From Polyporus tsugae (Eukaryota; Basidiomycota; Agaricomycetes; Polyporales; Polyporaceae), in assembly GCA_024305745.1 (NCBI GenBank), contig JAHRBS010000010.1, positions 1,185,501-1,249,500 of the forward strand: 64,000 nt of DNA, given 5' to 3'. Each line of letters starts with the position of its first letter. Positions within the stretch are counted from its first letter, which is position 1. The notes below the pieces were generated by a model that was not told the origin of the DNA, ran no database searches, and was given only the letters and a program-made list of their open reading frames with translations. The translations under genes and the position numbers were made by a program. Below are positions 11,024 through 22,649 of the stretch, piece by piece.

Positions 11024-11841
11024 CTAGGGGATCAGCTTCAACCCCTTGTACCAACCATATCCGACCACGAGGGCTAGGCTGAGCGTGGCAGGCAAAAGGT
11101 TCAACTGAACAACAGCATAGATCCATGCAGTTGCTAGCGGCGGACTCTGGAACGAATATACGTGTCACCAAACATGGATGTTCTGACATGGTGTACTCAC
11201 CTGCCGCATGACTACCTTCCAGCTTCCGCGGTTGATCAACCACGCTAAACGAGGACCTGCTACGCAGGCAAGGAGGAAGAATCCAGCTTGCGCCCACGGG
11301 TGAGACTTATGACGGTTTGCTGTGGAAAATCGGCGTTAAGTCATGGTCGCGTGCGAGGGGAAAGACTTAAGAGACTGACAATAGAATATGAAGATTGAGA
11401 GAACTGGTGTTGGCGAGCCGTTAGCTTCTCGCCCACGATGAGACCAAACCCTCACTTACTTGGTACACCTGGGACCATCCTGTTCAAGAAAATGGAGAGG
11501 TACTCTGGCTGCCGGCCGTACTGGAAGTGTACCAATCTATGTGCCTTCACTATCAACACGCATGCAAGATTCGGACAAAATACCACGTACACATCCATAA
11601 GCAGGAGCATGAAGGACATGGGGATAATGAGCATCATTGCATTGAACACTTCCTCCGCGAACGGCGACAGCCCATCTTCGTCGTCCACTCCGTCCTCCGC
11701 CTTCGTTGTCTTCGAGTCCTTGGGGATTTGTTTGAGGATCCCCGACTCTTGGATGATGCGCCATTGCTCAGCTTCTGGAATGTCGACCGGTTCCCCGTTG
11801 CTTGAGGCAGCCTTGCTCTGAGTCTTGCGGTTTCGTGCCAT
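11024..11841 (-). CDS. Small multi-pass membrane protein of unknown function
   Basis: Splicing by eye gives a protein of about 190 residues. It starts MARNRKTQSKAASSNGEPVD with a charged hydrophilic N-terminus, then a first membrane segment (NAMMLIIPMSFMLLLMDVLV) and, after a short loop with QYGRQPEYLSIFLNR, further hydrophobic stretches: AQAGFFLLACVAGPRLAWLI and TAWIYAVVQLNLLPATLSLA running into LVVGYGWY. The C-terminus is GLKLIP. Introns run near 11585-11545, 11442-11322 and 11200-11148. The gene is divergent from the Faf1-like gene. I do not recognise the family; a small ER or mitochondrial membrane protein is possible. The C-terminal exon is supported by an unbroken hydrophobic frame to the stop. 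Confidence 0.7.
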
Positions 11842-12137
11842 GGGCAGTAGTGCGGTAAACGAGCCTATGTCAGGGAGTCTGCTTCAAAGGCTGATGAGAT
11901 GCATATGCGTGGCTGCCTTTTGCTTGTACAGCTCCTAACCCTAGACGGGGTGTCCGGCCCGGTGGTTGTGTGCGCCACGCGGCTTGGTGGAGACTCTCTT
12001 CCAGTGCTACCCGGACCGCCCTCGGCGCGTTCTAGTAACTCGCTCGCTATCGTACTCCGGTCCTCTTAGACTTTAAGACGCTTGCTACCTCTTTGCTACT
12101 GCACCTTGAAACGTCCGCTTAGCTCAAATTTCGTGAA

Positions 12138-13315
12138 ATGGCAAACGAGGACCTGCTCAAAATCCTCGAGGCTCACGGGCAACAATTCCTACGGTCTTTC
12201 GACGACCAGACAACGATAGGCAAGAGGAAAGAGGGACCAACACCTGCGATTGACAGGGGTGCTAAGAAGACGAAGCACGATGAGTCCCAATCTGAAGAAG
12301 AGTGGGCGGGCATTCGCTTTGGATCGGGTTCTAGCGAGGAAGAGGAAGAAAGCAGCGAGGAAACATCCGATGAGGATAACGCTGACGAAGACGAGGAAGG
12401 TGACGACGACGGTATGTGTATACTGTGCATTTAGCTTGCGATGAAGTCTGTCTCAAAGTCGATACACCAGAGGACGATGGGTTTACTTATGAAAGCGGTT
12501 CGCACCAACCGGATGTCGTTGTGTTCTCCGAAATCGGCGCAGCCTCTGTGATACCCAAGAAATCGAAGTCGGGCTTCATGGTAAGTCATTGGCCGTATAA
12601 GCGACGCGGAGACGGCATAACATAGTTGTTAGTCCTCCAAAATCAGTAAACTAGTCGACGAAGCCACGACATCAGAGAAGAGGAAATCCTCCGAAGATGA
12701 AGAGGAAGACGATCTGTAAGTCTTACGGCTTTCGTGTTTGGTCCAAGCTCCAATATCCTTCGGTCTAGGACGAATGCACAGAATGACGCCCTCCTGCATC
12801 GGCTAGTCCATACCCAGCTCTTGTCAGGTTCTCTCAACCCCGACTTGAACCTCACGCCGGCGCAGCGAAAAAAGGCACTCGCCGGCCGCATCATGGAAGC
12901 TGCCGGGAAAGCTAAACTAGGAAAGGGTGAAACTTCAGTGCGACAGAAGGAGCACAACCGAGCAGCGAAGCACGTCCGGGACGGACTGGCGGAGAAGAAG
13001 AAGGAACGTCAGCGGAAGGAGCTGGAGGAGGTACGCCATACAGGCTGCTGTTTGACTTCCGCAACCGCACTAATTTCCGTGATTTCGTAGGCGAAACAGC
13101 TAGGGAACTATCACCCCACCTTGAAAGCGCAGTACGATGCTTCCTCGGCATCGAGCTCGCGAGGCAAGAAGCGAGAACGGGGTTTGAAGATGGGTGTTGG
13201 CTCGTTCAAGGGTGGCATCCTTAAGCTCAACAAAAGGGACATCAGTGTCGTCGAGGGCCGGAGCCGCGGCGGGAGCAGAGGGAGGGGCTCACACCGGCGA
13301 GGTGGAAAGCGGTGA
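12138..13315 (+). CDS. FAF1: Faf1/C1orf131-type ribosome biogenesis protein (DUF4602-like)
   Basis: Five exons give a basic and acidic low-complexity protein. The N-terminal part (MANEDLLKILEAHGQQFLRS) leads into a long Glu/Asp/Ser-rich stretch. The middle has RTNAQNDALLHRLVHTQLLS, resembling the conserved N-D-L-x-L-x-R-L/I-x-E-S-H-L-L block of the family, then many Lys/Arg. The C-terminus holds KMGVGSFKGGILKLNKRDIS, matching the family signature of a VGxFxxGxLxLxxxDI form, and ends in an RGG-like tail (SRGGSRGRGSHRRGGKR). Yeast Faf1 and human C1orf131 belong to the small-subunit processome that matures 18S rRNA in the nucleolus. The signature supports the assignment; overall length and acidic linker also fit. 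Symbol by homology, not certain. Confidence 0.65.
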
Positions 13316-13501
13316 CATATTGTGGTCCTAATTGTTTCGTGGATCACATGTGGTGGTAAGCTACCGGACATACGACGGCATGGGGACATAGTTACACATG
13401 GTGGGCTACTCTACGTTATTGTCATATCTTGGGGCACAACACTTGGAAAGCGAACACCAAATCAAACAGCAAAGCCGCGGAAGAAGCCAAAGTTCAACAT
13501 C

Positions 13502-15549
13502 TCAGTCGTAGCGGTCGTGGCGTCGTCGATACGAACGGTCGTAAGAGTCATTACTCGACCCAGACCCGGAGCTGCCCCTGCTGTTACTCGCCGTGAAGCA
13601 CAGTCTTCCGGATCGAGAACGCGCGGATCATACTCACCCATTTCTCCGGGAATCCTGCTCGCGGTGGTACGCGTAAGCCCGGTCGTCCGAGCCGTAGTCG
13701 CGTCTATCATAGCCCCTCGAGCGTCCGTGGCGATCGTCGTGCCGCGGGCTCGTCGAGCGGACCAAGGTGTCACTGGAACTTTGCCTAGGGACGCTAGTGT
13801 GAGCGATCGGCGTCCCGAGATGAGTCTCGGCTGATACGTACCCCGCGCTTCTTTCGCTGCGAGGCGGTCTAGGGTCCACAGGGTAGCCGCGGAGGCCATC
13901 GGTGGATGGACGAGTGCCAGCTCGTCGCGATGGTCTATTGCGGGATCAGCTCCCCATCTATTTATACCGGCGGAGTGGGCGAGGGGACTTACTGATAGTG
14001 GGGGTCCCTAAGGTAGGAATCAGGGGCGGTAGATGGACGTGACGAGGAGTGCGAGGAATCATGGTGTGAGCCGTGCTCTCTGTATGAATCGTCAGACGAA
14101 CACGTTCCAGGGGAGGCAACGGTGATCTAACCTTGTCTCGTGTCTATGAGATGTGCGGTGAGTCGACCGGCCGCGATGGTGAGACCGTCCGCTCTCGCTA
14201 TGGTAAGAATAGCCATCGAGCGAGCGGCTTCCCACTGAGATGTGGTCGTCGTTGTTGAACCCTGCACTGGTAGACGGATAGCGAAAATGAGCGTGTCGAT
14301 CAAAGGGAACCTCCCGCAGACACCTACCGACAGATCTCACGGCCGTACTGGTCCTGGACAATCACCGGGCGTGTGCGTCTAGGCGGTCTGTATTGACCAC
14401 TGAAGTCGCCGACACTGGAGGGAGAAGCCAGATCAGCTTAACAGTCCGCCTCGAGGACAACGCACTCGATAGACGCACCGCGTGAGCTCGTTGCCGTTCT
14501 CATCCTCGAATATGACGGGCGCCCCGGCAGGGATGATGTAGTACTTGTCCTTCTTGCCGTTCTTGCCGTGCTCCACGACGACGACAACCGGCGGCTCCTC
14601 AGCTCGGTCAAGGGGCTTGTCCCAGTACGCTGGGTGATCTTCTCGCGACGGCTAAAGATAACATCATCGTCAGCCCATCCTTCACAGAACCTTACAAGTG
14701 CTGATCCACACCCTCACCTTGAACACCGGTGGGGCACTCCTGTCTCGCTCCTTGTGTCTATGCTCCCTGTGTCTTTGGTGCCGTGGCTCAGGTTGGGGAG
14801 GGTACGAAGAGGAGTGGTGAACAATGTCCGGCCGTACGCTGTTGTTCCGTGGAGGGGGTATTATGTTCTGTATGATCGGAGGACCGTGCATGTCATGAAC
14901 TGCGGCAACATGCGGCAGTCCGCCAGGAATCGGCTGCGGAGCATATACGGGGACATTGTGCGCGTACGACGCAGAGGGGACAGTAGAGAGCGCGGGGGCG
15001 TACGTGCCGTGGTCTTGAAACGCCTGCCCGATGCGCGTGAGCGAGCTCTCGCGCTGGATAAGGGGTATCGTGTTGTCACTGCGGCGTGGGTCTGCGAGTA
15101 GCTCCTCAAACGACTCCGTGTCGTCTGTTGGGAACGGTCGGTGTGGTCCGCGGGCAAGCTGCTCGTCTGGATAATCTTCGACTGTCGTGCGGTACCCCCT
15201 ACCGTGCGTGAACGCCGCCTGGTTCTATGCGAACGAATCAGCCTTCATGGGGACGTAAAGGTGACGCATTTGAGGAGGTCCTGACGTACCTCGTCCTGCA
15301 ACTGTCTAGTCAGGTAATTCTGCAAAACACGTCAGCGGGACTCGCGGGGCAGATGCAATAAAGACCCACTCTTTTAGAGGATTTCTTTGGGAATACTTTG
15401 CGCCAGGCAGAGCTCTGCTGGGGCTCCTGCTCTTCGTACCCATAGGAATTATAGTACCCTTGGGGAGCATCATACCCATCAGCGTACTGGCCAGCGTAAG
15501 TACGGGCCTCCTTCGAGGAGCGACCGAGGCTGGGGAACAAGCGGGGCAT
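13502..15549 (-). CDS. Disordered Arg/Ser/Tyr/Pro-rich protein, unknown function
   Basis: A multi-exon minus-strand gene starting MPRLFPSLGRSSKEARTYAG with a Gly/Tyr/Gln-rich segment (GYDAPQGYYNSYGYEEQEPQ), then a Pro/His-rich middle (PPIIQNIIPPPRNNSVRPDI) and HRHKERDRSAPPVFK. A small ordered-looking unit follows near 14460-14600: EHGKNGKKDKYYIIPAGAPV then IFEDENGNEL. The 3' end is Arg/Asp/Tyr-rich (HDDRHGRSRGYDRRDYGSDD) and the last exon ends YDRSYRRRHDRYD before a stop at 13502. Middle exon borders are unclear and parts of the region 13900-14450 may be intron. Composition resembles RNA-binding or phase-separating proteins, but no domain is recognised. It converges on the Faf1-like gene 187 bases away. 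Confidence 0.55.
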
Positions 15550-16242
15550 GATAGAGATTCAAAAGACAATCGCACGGAATGTGGGCTGAGAACAAAGGAA
15601 TCAAGAGGCTAATGCGAAGACGAATGTATGCGTTCAACGTCGTCAGCAATGCGACAACGATGACAACGAACTGTGCGGACAAGAGAGCTTGTGAAGTGAG
15701 ATGGGTATCAGGGCTCCGCAGGGGAGGGCAGGGGGCCTTATAACGAACAGCACGGAGAGCATGAGGTTACCGCGCATGGCTCGAAGCACGGTGAAGTGCC
15801 ATCTCATGCTCGATTAGGCGCGTGCGTCTGGTCCTAAGTTAATACGCGTACATCTGGCTGGCAATCAGCCTGGAAGATAGGCGGTAGACCGTATCACCTG
15901 TCCGAAGCCTGGAGGTCGCTGGAACACGATGCGTTCGCACGATAGCGCGTGGATTAGTGCAGATACAGGAAACGCGGCTACCCGCAGGCTTTGATACAAG
16001 CTGTGTAGACTGCTCGTACACTGGTACACAGTACGATCGCGCCCCCGTGTGGCGTCTCCAATGTCTGCTGTCCTTTGACCCGTCTTCGGTATTGATTTGC
16101 GACGCCGTGGCCACTGCGCAATCGGAACATACGTCGTTCGAGATGGGAAATCGGGGTCATGTATTGCGCCGTGGGGTGGAACTCACCCGTCGGCGGTCGT
16201 CCCAAGGTCATGGGGTGAGGGACGTGGAAGGTGCAGGGTTCC
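15550..16242. other. Intergenic, no gene seen
   Basis: Lies upstream of the disordered protein gene and downstream of the ZNRD2-like gene, both on the minus strand. Only short overlapping frames without recognisable features are present. Confidence 0.4.
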
Positions 16243-17476
16243 TATCCAAGAAGCGCCTGTTTCTCGCTCCAGAGCAACTGTTTTACTTGAGTGAGGGCTT
16301 GCGAAACCTTGCAGATCGCGTCTGCCGTCTGACTAATTGGCCCGGGGTCGATGATAGGTCCGCTGGCGTAGCTATTGAGTCGTTCCGAAAGCGCGATCAG
16401 GGAGTGCTCGAGAGACCGGGCTGTAGCTTCAAGGGCAGAAGAGGTGGATGAACCTTGATAAACAGGCTACAAAGATTTCAATGATTTCTGTCTGTCGACA
16501 ACTAGACATAATACGCACAGCGCTTTGCTGGATTTGTTTGGGACCGACGGCCACGTCCTGTAGCAAGGTGTATCAGAAACGTCCCTAGACAAGCGCTCGG
16601 TAACATACCGGTCGCGGAGGAACCTCTGGATGAGCCCTCGTCTTCCCTTTATTTAGAAGCACCGGAGAAGAGGGAGATGGAACGATAGCGACCGGGTTCC
16701 GAGTCGGTACCAGAGCAGCAGCCGCTGAAGAAGGTGAAGGTTGCATAGCTTGAAGGCGCTCCCCGCCAAACGCGTCCTTTCCATCAACGTACACGATACC
16801 GCAGATCACGCATTCCTACAATATGCGATATCATATTATCAACGAAAGAGCGTGTGTTCCATTGCGCGCTTGTACTTGCCTTCCTCGGATCGATGGTTCC
16901 CCCTGCCTTGGGAGGACGTACAAGTGGAATACCATAACAACCGGGGCCGGGACATTCGTCTGCGAGCATTGCCCATCCCTTGAGCATTCTGTTGCCTATC
17001 TCAGCTGATGCGGTGTCCGATTGCTGACGACGGCGAAGGAGCTCAGTGGGGTCCATGATGGGGGCGAAGGTGGGGGAACTGGGTGCATTCGAAAACTCGG
17101 TGGCTGGGGTGGATGTTCGAGACATCCCGCTGCTGAGAGATGTGCTGGAAATAGACTGGATATCTTGGAATGGGGCCGCTTGGGGTGCGGAAGACGTTTG
17201 AGAGGGTCGAGAGCTCGAGGCGTTTGTCGCACTCCCGGAGGTCGGGGCCGGATCACAGTGAACGCAGAAGTGAGTCTCAACGGCAGCGGATGCGGGTGAC
17301 CTCATTAAAGGCACTTTTGAACAGTTTGTGCAGATCCTATCGGTGAGGATCTGCAAAAACGTTCGGTCAAAACTGACGAACGCGAACAAGATCTAGAGGA
17401 ATGGCTGCAGCTAACGCACCCAACCCTTGAGCATATACTCCCCCACACTCCCAGGGACGTCCATCACAGTGGCCAT
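16243..17476 (-). CDS. ZNRD2/SSSCA1 (autoantigen p27) family zinc protein with two repeats
   Basis: The first exon (17476-17417) codes MATVMDVPGSVGEYMLKGW, spliced to ILTDRICTNCSKVPLMRSP and FCVHCD; this is one copy of the p27 unit, with two CxxC pairs for zinc. After a Ser/Thr/Pro-rich linker a second copy follows: GNRMLKGWAMLADECPGPGC, YGIPLVRPPKAGG and, over an intron, ECVICGIVYVDGKD. The remainder is a Pro/Ser linker and a helical end (SSALEATARSLEHSLIALSE and TADAICKVSQALTQVKQLLW) finishing SEKQALLG. The intron at 16879-16816 begins GCAAGT, a GC-AG intron, since only that junction keeps the cysteine frame. The family is small and poorly understood in fungi. The duplication of the unit is directly visible. 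The gene is divergent from the EDEM gene. Confidence 0.82.
16816..16879 (-). other. Probable GC-AG intron in the ZNRD2-like gene
   Basis: On the minus strand the exon ends ATCCGAGGAAG and the intron starts GCAAGT and ends TTGTAG, after which GAATGCGTGATCTGC restores the CVIC zinc pair. The nearest GT donor, four bases on, shifts the frame and loses the cysteines. GCAAGT is the usual form of GC donors. Confidence 0.6.
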
Positions 17477-17791
17477 GCTGCCCAATGTTTGCTGCGTTGC
17501 TAACTGGCGGGAAGCTCGTTGTATGCAGGAGGGTCAGGGGGAGGATGCAAGACGGAGATGACGGTGGTATTGCAAGTCCAAGGCCGGACCGGGTGAGCCT
17601 GCTGCTTGAATGCTTGAATGCCCGCTCAGGCGCTCGCCGTATAGCCACGTGGATGCCCGACATCGAGTTCCACGTCGACGGTCGCGATCTAGCGGGAAAG
17701 CCATTTCTTGCCTCCGCCACCGACGTCGCTGCCCTCTTGCTTGCTGGGTCGCTCTTGTGGCTCGTTCTTGTACTTATTGGAACGACCCTGG
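17477..17791. promoter_or_regulatory. Divergent promoter region, ZNRD2-like / EDEM
   Basis: 315 bases between two start codons facing apart. A minus-strand open frame crosses it but is probably chance. No named element was recognised. Confidence 0.35.
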
Positions 17792-20700
17792 ATGAAGTTT
17801 CCAATCCTCTGGCCCACTGGTCTCCTCGCTCTTCTCATCGCTGGCTTGGACAGCCACTGGTTGTCTTCTGGGTCCGCACATGCACTTGCCGAGGGCGCAC
17901 AGTGGACAAGTGGGCGGAAAATAGCCGTCAGGTATGGTACTTTGCGTTTATAAGGACGCCTAATGGACGAAACATCTTAGGGACCAAGTGCGCGCGCTGT
18001 GGTACCATGGCTTTAGCAGCTACATGAGATTCGGTACGTCTCTACCCGCTCTCCCGCCCAAGAAAGTTTCGGTAACGCTCGCTCCATCCTAGCCTTCCCG
18101 TTGGATGAGGTGCGCTTCTTGCCTTCCGGTTTCAGTCCCACAATCTCTTCAACTCTATCACCAGCTTGCGCCCCTTTCATGTACTGGCCGAGGTCCGAAC
18201 TGGCATAATGCGTACGTAACATCCGTGTCCTTTGCAGAGTTGCGGCCTTCCGATGCTCACCGACAGGCGTTTGCAGGGCCGACATCGCCTCCAACGATGT
18301 AGCCGGAAACTTCTCTGTAACACTGGTGGATGTCCTCGACACGTTCGTGGTACTGAACGACACAAATGGGTTCGAGACCGCGGTCCGGAACGTCATTCGA
18401 TGGGTCTCGTTCGACGTGAACACGAAACCTCAAGTATTTGAGACAACGATACGAGTCCTTGGTGGCCTCCTGTCAGGGCACATATTTGCTAATAAGACAG
18501 ATCAGCCATTTCATTTACCATGGTACCGGGATGAGCTTTTGGACCTGGCCTACGACCTTGGCTTGCGTTTGTTGCCGGCCTTCTCCACACCAACAGGCAT
18601 GCCCTATGCGAGGGTACGGTCTCACGACATGAACCACTGGTCATCGTTTGACGTCAAGACAGATAAATTTGCGACACGGGTTGACCAGGGGGGAATCAAT
18701 GGACAGCTGTGCGTACAACTTCCGTGGGTAGTGCAAGTCTTCTGACCGTCCACAGGCACGGCTGGAGCGGGTTCCCTCATCCTCGAGTTTGGCGTATTGA
18801 GTCGTCTAACTGGGGATGACCGGTTCGAGAAGGCGGCTTACAAGGCCTTCTTTGCCCTGTGGAACCGCAGATCGGACATAGGTCTTGTAGGCAATACGGT
18901 CAATATATTTAATGGAGTACGTCTAAGAATTGGTCGTGTGACTTTTGTAAGTTGTATAACATTATGTGATGACAGCATTGGTTACATCCCGAAGTCAACG
19001 GCATAGGTGCTGGCATCGACTCGTTCTACGAATATGCGCTCAAGTGGTATATTATGAGCGGTGAGTTGCTTCAGCTTCCATTCGTGCTTTCTGAGCAGCT
19101 TATATGCGCCTCGTGTAGGCGAGGTCGAGTTTCTTGACGTGTGGCAGGAGTCGTATGCCTCGGTCATGAGGTATTCTCGATCGCCGGATGGCTATTGGGT
19201 GAGTCGCGGTCAACCGCTGGTTTAGCATGTGTCTAACGAGGACTCAAGTATAGGAACGTGAACATTTTCACGGTAATCACTTTCGAGACTTCCCTTTCAC
19301 GTCGGCATTAATTGGTGCTTGGAGCCCAGGGTGACGCCCAATACTCATCCGTCGACTCGCTGTCGGCTTTCTGGCCTGGCCTCCAGGCGCTCGGAGGCGA
19401 TGTCGAGAACGCCGTCAAGGCACACCTCGTCTGTGCGCCGCTTCATAGCCCCATTCACATATCCATGTCTCACACAAACATGCAGATTGGAACCTATGGC
19501 GTGGATTTGCAGGGCTTCCAGAGGTTTGGGATATGAACTTCCGGACAGCAACGTCATTACAGTATCCTCTGCGCCCAGGTATGCGCTTATCTCCCTTCGT
19601 TGATGTGGCTCTAAGGGTCTCTCCAGAATTCGTCGAGTCAACTTGGTATTTGTATCGGGTATGTGTGGGCATCCCGACAGCAAGATCGTGAACTTACCTC
19701 CGTTCTTAGGCAACTCGAGACCCATTCTACCTAGACGTCGGTGGTAGGTTATACTACGCATTTAGGTCCAATCCTCACAACTGACATTCACTGGCAGCTA
19801 GGATTCTTTATGACCTCACTCGGAGGTCAAAGGTGGAGTGTGGGCTGGCAGGCATTTCAGATCTCCGTAACAACGCGCAAGACGACCGCATGGAGTCCTT
19901 CGTGCTTTCTGAAACCCTTAAGGCAGGTCCTGCGATCCGTTCCTTGTGTCTGTTCGACTCATCTCGGTGGCCGAACGCAGTACCTCTACCTCCTTTTCGA
20001 CGAGGACAATGCGCTCCACTCGGACGATTCGCATTGGGTCTTCACGACCGAAGGCCACATTCTTACCCTCGATCTAGAGCACTTGAAGCCACTGTCTGCT
20101 GCTCGCAAGAAGCTACGCCGGGTTGAGAACCACCAATGTCCGGCGTATCAAGCCCCGGTGCTGGCTTGGGATGATTGGGATGCCGAAACTGGCATGCGCG
20201 GAGGTATCCTTGACCGTGCGGATGTTGACTACACACGCGAGCTCATCGGGAGGGCGTCGTCCGAGCATGAGCAGAAGCTGTGGGCTCCCGATGGCTGGTG
20301 CCTGATCCCCAAACACGAGCCCTACGTAAATTCATAATTTCGCATCTTGAAGTAAAGAGCGCTGACGACCGATATGGGAGCAGACCTACGACTTCGTCCT
20401 ATCGCAAGACGGTCGGGGCGTACCCGAAGACCTTCATCCGTCAAGCGATAAGGTGGAAGCCCTACCGGACGGCTACGTCGTCCACAACGTGACCGGCATC
20501 CGGGTACAGATCGTCAGTCGCATGGACGGCAAAGGTTACGACGTGGCTAAACGTGAGTGCTTCCAAAAGCCTAAGGTTCTCAACTAACTCTATGGCCCGC
20601 ATCGTGCATGGTAGTGGGACCGTACGCCGTGAAGACGGGTCAGAAGGTCTACTTCAACGATTCGTTGCTCGTCCTCGGATCCGTCGGTGGCAAAGACCAG

Positions 20701-21396
20701 GGCTCGATCTCATCCAAGCGCACGCTCGAAGTCGGCCTCCGGCTTTACCTAGACTACGTCGACCCCATGCTCCAGGTCGGAAGTCTGGGGATGCAAGACG
20801 CCATCACCGAGACAAGCGTCGTCGCGGCGACAGCCCTCTTTGGCGGGGACCCCACCGTAGACCCCCCGCTGCGCTTCGGCCATGGACACGGGGACGGCGT
20901 GCGGGTCATCCGGTTCTCCGACGACCCGTTCGGTTGCTCCGAGTACAAGGAGGTCCTTCTCGACAATGAAGCTGTCGTCGTTGACCGCGGCGAGTGCACG
21001 TTCCTCGAGAAGCTCGTGTTCGCGCAGCGCGCGGGTGCGTCCGGGGTCATCGTGCTCGGCACCGAAGAGCACCACATCAACCCTTCGGCGGAGAAGAAGG
21101 AGGTGGAGGCTGCGGGCCCACAAATCGACGACGTCGCGGTCGTCGTGCTGCGCAAGAGTGATGCGGAACAGGTCTCGCAGATGCTCGATTCTGCACAGCG
21201 ACATGGGTTGGGTTCTGTGAAGCTTGTTGTCGAACCATGGCGTGGTCCCGCAGATGTGGACGAGGATCGTGGAGGCGTGGCTGGGGAGAAGAGACCGGCG
21301 CAGGAACAAGACCAGGAGCCGACTCAGACGGCGGACCCGACGCGCATAGTGTATCTCAACAACCACCCATTGCTTAACACACGACTGATAGTCTAA
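17792..21396 (+). CDS. MNL1: EDEM-type GH47 alpha-mannosidase-like protein with PA domain
   Basis: A many-exon gene for an ER-degradation-enhancing alpha-mannosidase-like protein, which trims or recognises mannose on misfolded glycoproteins in the ER lumen for disposal. The N-terminus [20 protein letters not shown] is a signal peptide. GH47 landmarks follow in order: [128 protein letters not shown] and FTTEGH. A PA domain lies at about 20880-21230 ([20 protein letters not shown]). That GH47 plus PA layout is the EDEM3 type. The tail is acidic, Gln-rich, ends NTRLIV and has no KDEL-type ER retention signal. Start chosen because it gives the signal peptide and splices into [12 protein letters not shown]. 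The 3' end converges on APRT 99 bases away. Confidence 0.88.
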
Positions 21397-21495
21397 CATC
21401 GGGATGCACTCTACTTCTACTGGATCGTTAGGGATAATAGACTTCCTAGATACCTCACACACCGAGCCCACCTAATTGCTGGTCGGTGGGTCACC

Positions 21496-22239
21496 CTACT
21501 CGTCGACCTTGATGATTGAGTACGCGGGCGCGTCGAGCTTCGAGGTGGCCTGGAGGAAGGTGAGTTCGATGATGAAGAGGTACTCGAGGGTCTTCCCGCC
21601 GAGCTTAGCCACAAGCTCGCCCGCCGCCTTCGCAGACCCACCTGCAACCACATCCGTCATCACCTGCCGCATTTGACACTGTAGATAGAAGGGGCTCTTT
21701 CATACCAGTCGCGACGAGGTCGTCAATGATCACGACGTTCTGCCCAGGCTTGATAGCGTCCGCCTGCATCTCGAAGACGTCCTACCCCAGTCAAGCAAAC
21801 TCCGGTTAGGCACCGCCCTCCCACCGAGATGCACCCACGGAATCTACGCACCACACCATACTCCTTCTCGTACTCCGCGCGGACAGTCTCTCCAGGAAGC
21901 TTGCCCTTCTTGCGGACCGGCACAAACGCGGCGCCGAGTCTCATCGCGATGATGGGTCCCAAGAGGAAGCCCCGCGCGTCCAGGCCGACAACGACATCGA
22001 TCTTCTTCGTGGGGGACTGGCCGATGGTATGCGAGGTCAACCGGTGCACGAAGTTCGTAATGAGGGTTTCGAATCCGACAGGGTCTCGCAGGAGAGGGAA
22101 GATGTCCAGGAAGACAATGCCCTGTTCGTGGAAACGTTCAGCGAGTGCTAGGAGCAGCTATGTTGATGTACACGTATACCTTCTTGGGCCAGTCAGGGAA
22201 TGGTTTCAGGAGACTCCTCAAGTACTCGACGTCGGCCAT
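21496..22239 (-). CDS. APT1: Adenine phosphoribosyltransferase
   Basis: Four or so exons encode APRT, which joins adenine to phosphoribosyl pyrophosphate to make AMP in purine salvage in the cytosol. Start: MADVEYLRSLLKPFPDWPKK, spliced to GIVFLDIFPLLRDPVGFETL. Family landmarks: VVGLDARGFLLGPIIAMRLG, FVPVRKKGKLPGETVRAEYE, and the PRPP-binding loop VVIIDDLVATGGSAKAAGEL. The protein ends with AYSIIKVDE. Length of about 180 residues is normal. The splice between exon 1 and 2 was chosen because it rebuilds the usual FPKKGI-type junction. No defect seen. Confidence 0.93.
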
Positions 22240-22649
22240 GGTCGCGGAAACGAAGGATTCTTCAAGCTTAGTGCGCAAGTTTTATGGCATCTCAGTGAAA
22301 GGTGCTTGGTTTTTGCGGACACCGGACTGGTCCATGATTTGAGTGTAATCGATCAATTTACGCAGTCCCATGGCTTCGTCCAGACTGCGAGTGCCGCTTC
22401 CGGAACATGCGACGTTGCTCAAGAAATCTGCTGAGAAGACATCGGACAACTGAGACCCAGGTGCGGATGAAAGACCATGCCATGGTCATCACGCTTTCGC
22501 CAGCTTATATGTACCACGCTAATGGAGTGTACAGACGTCGACAAATCGCCGTGAACGGTCATGATCATAGATTTGTCATACCCTTGTAGCATAAAAAGAG
22601 AAGATCATGTGCAGGTGTGGGGATACAAGGATGGACGACAGCTAGGATT
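22240..22649. other. Intergenic between eS1 and APRT
   Basis: Contains the eS1 3' end and the APRT upstream region, both minus strand. No additional gene is supported. Confidence 0.4.

Noticed and set aside
13462..13899. Minus-strand frame of 145 codons at the 3' end of the Arg/Ser/Tyr-rich gene
   Set aside because: The neighbouring frame with HDDRHGRSRGYDRRDYGSDD and a clean intron to YDRSYRRRHDRYD explains the region better.
17367..17804. Minus-strand open frame of 145 codons over the gap between the ZNRD2-like and EDEM genes
   Set aside because: It overlaps the first exons of both genes and gives no recognisable protein; best read as a chance frame.
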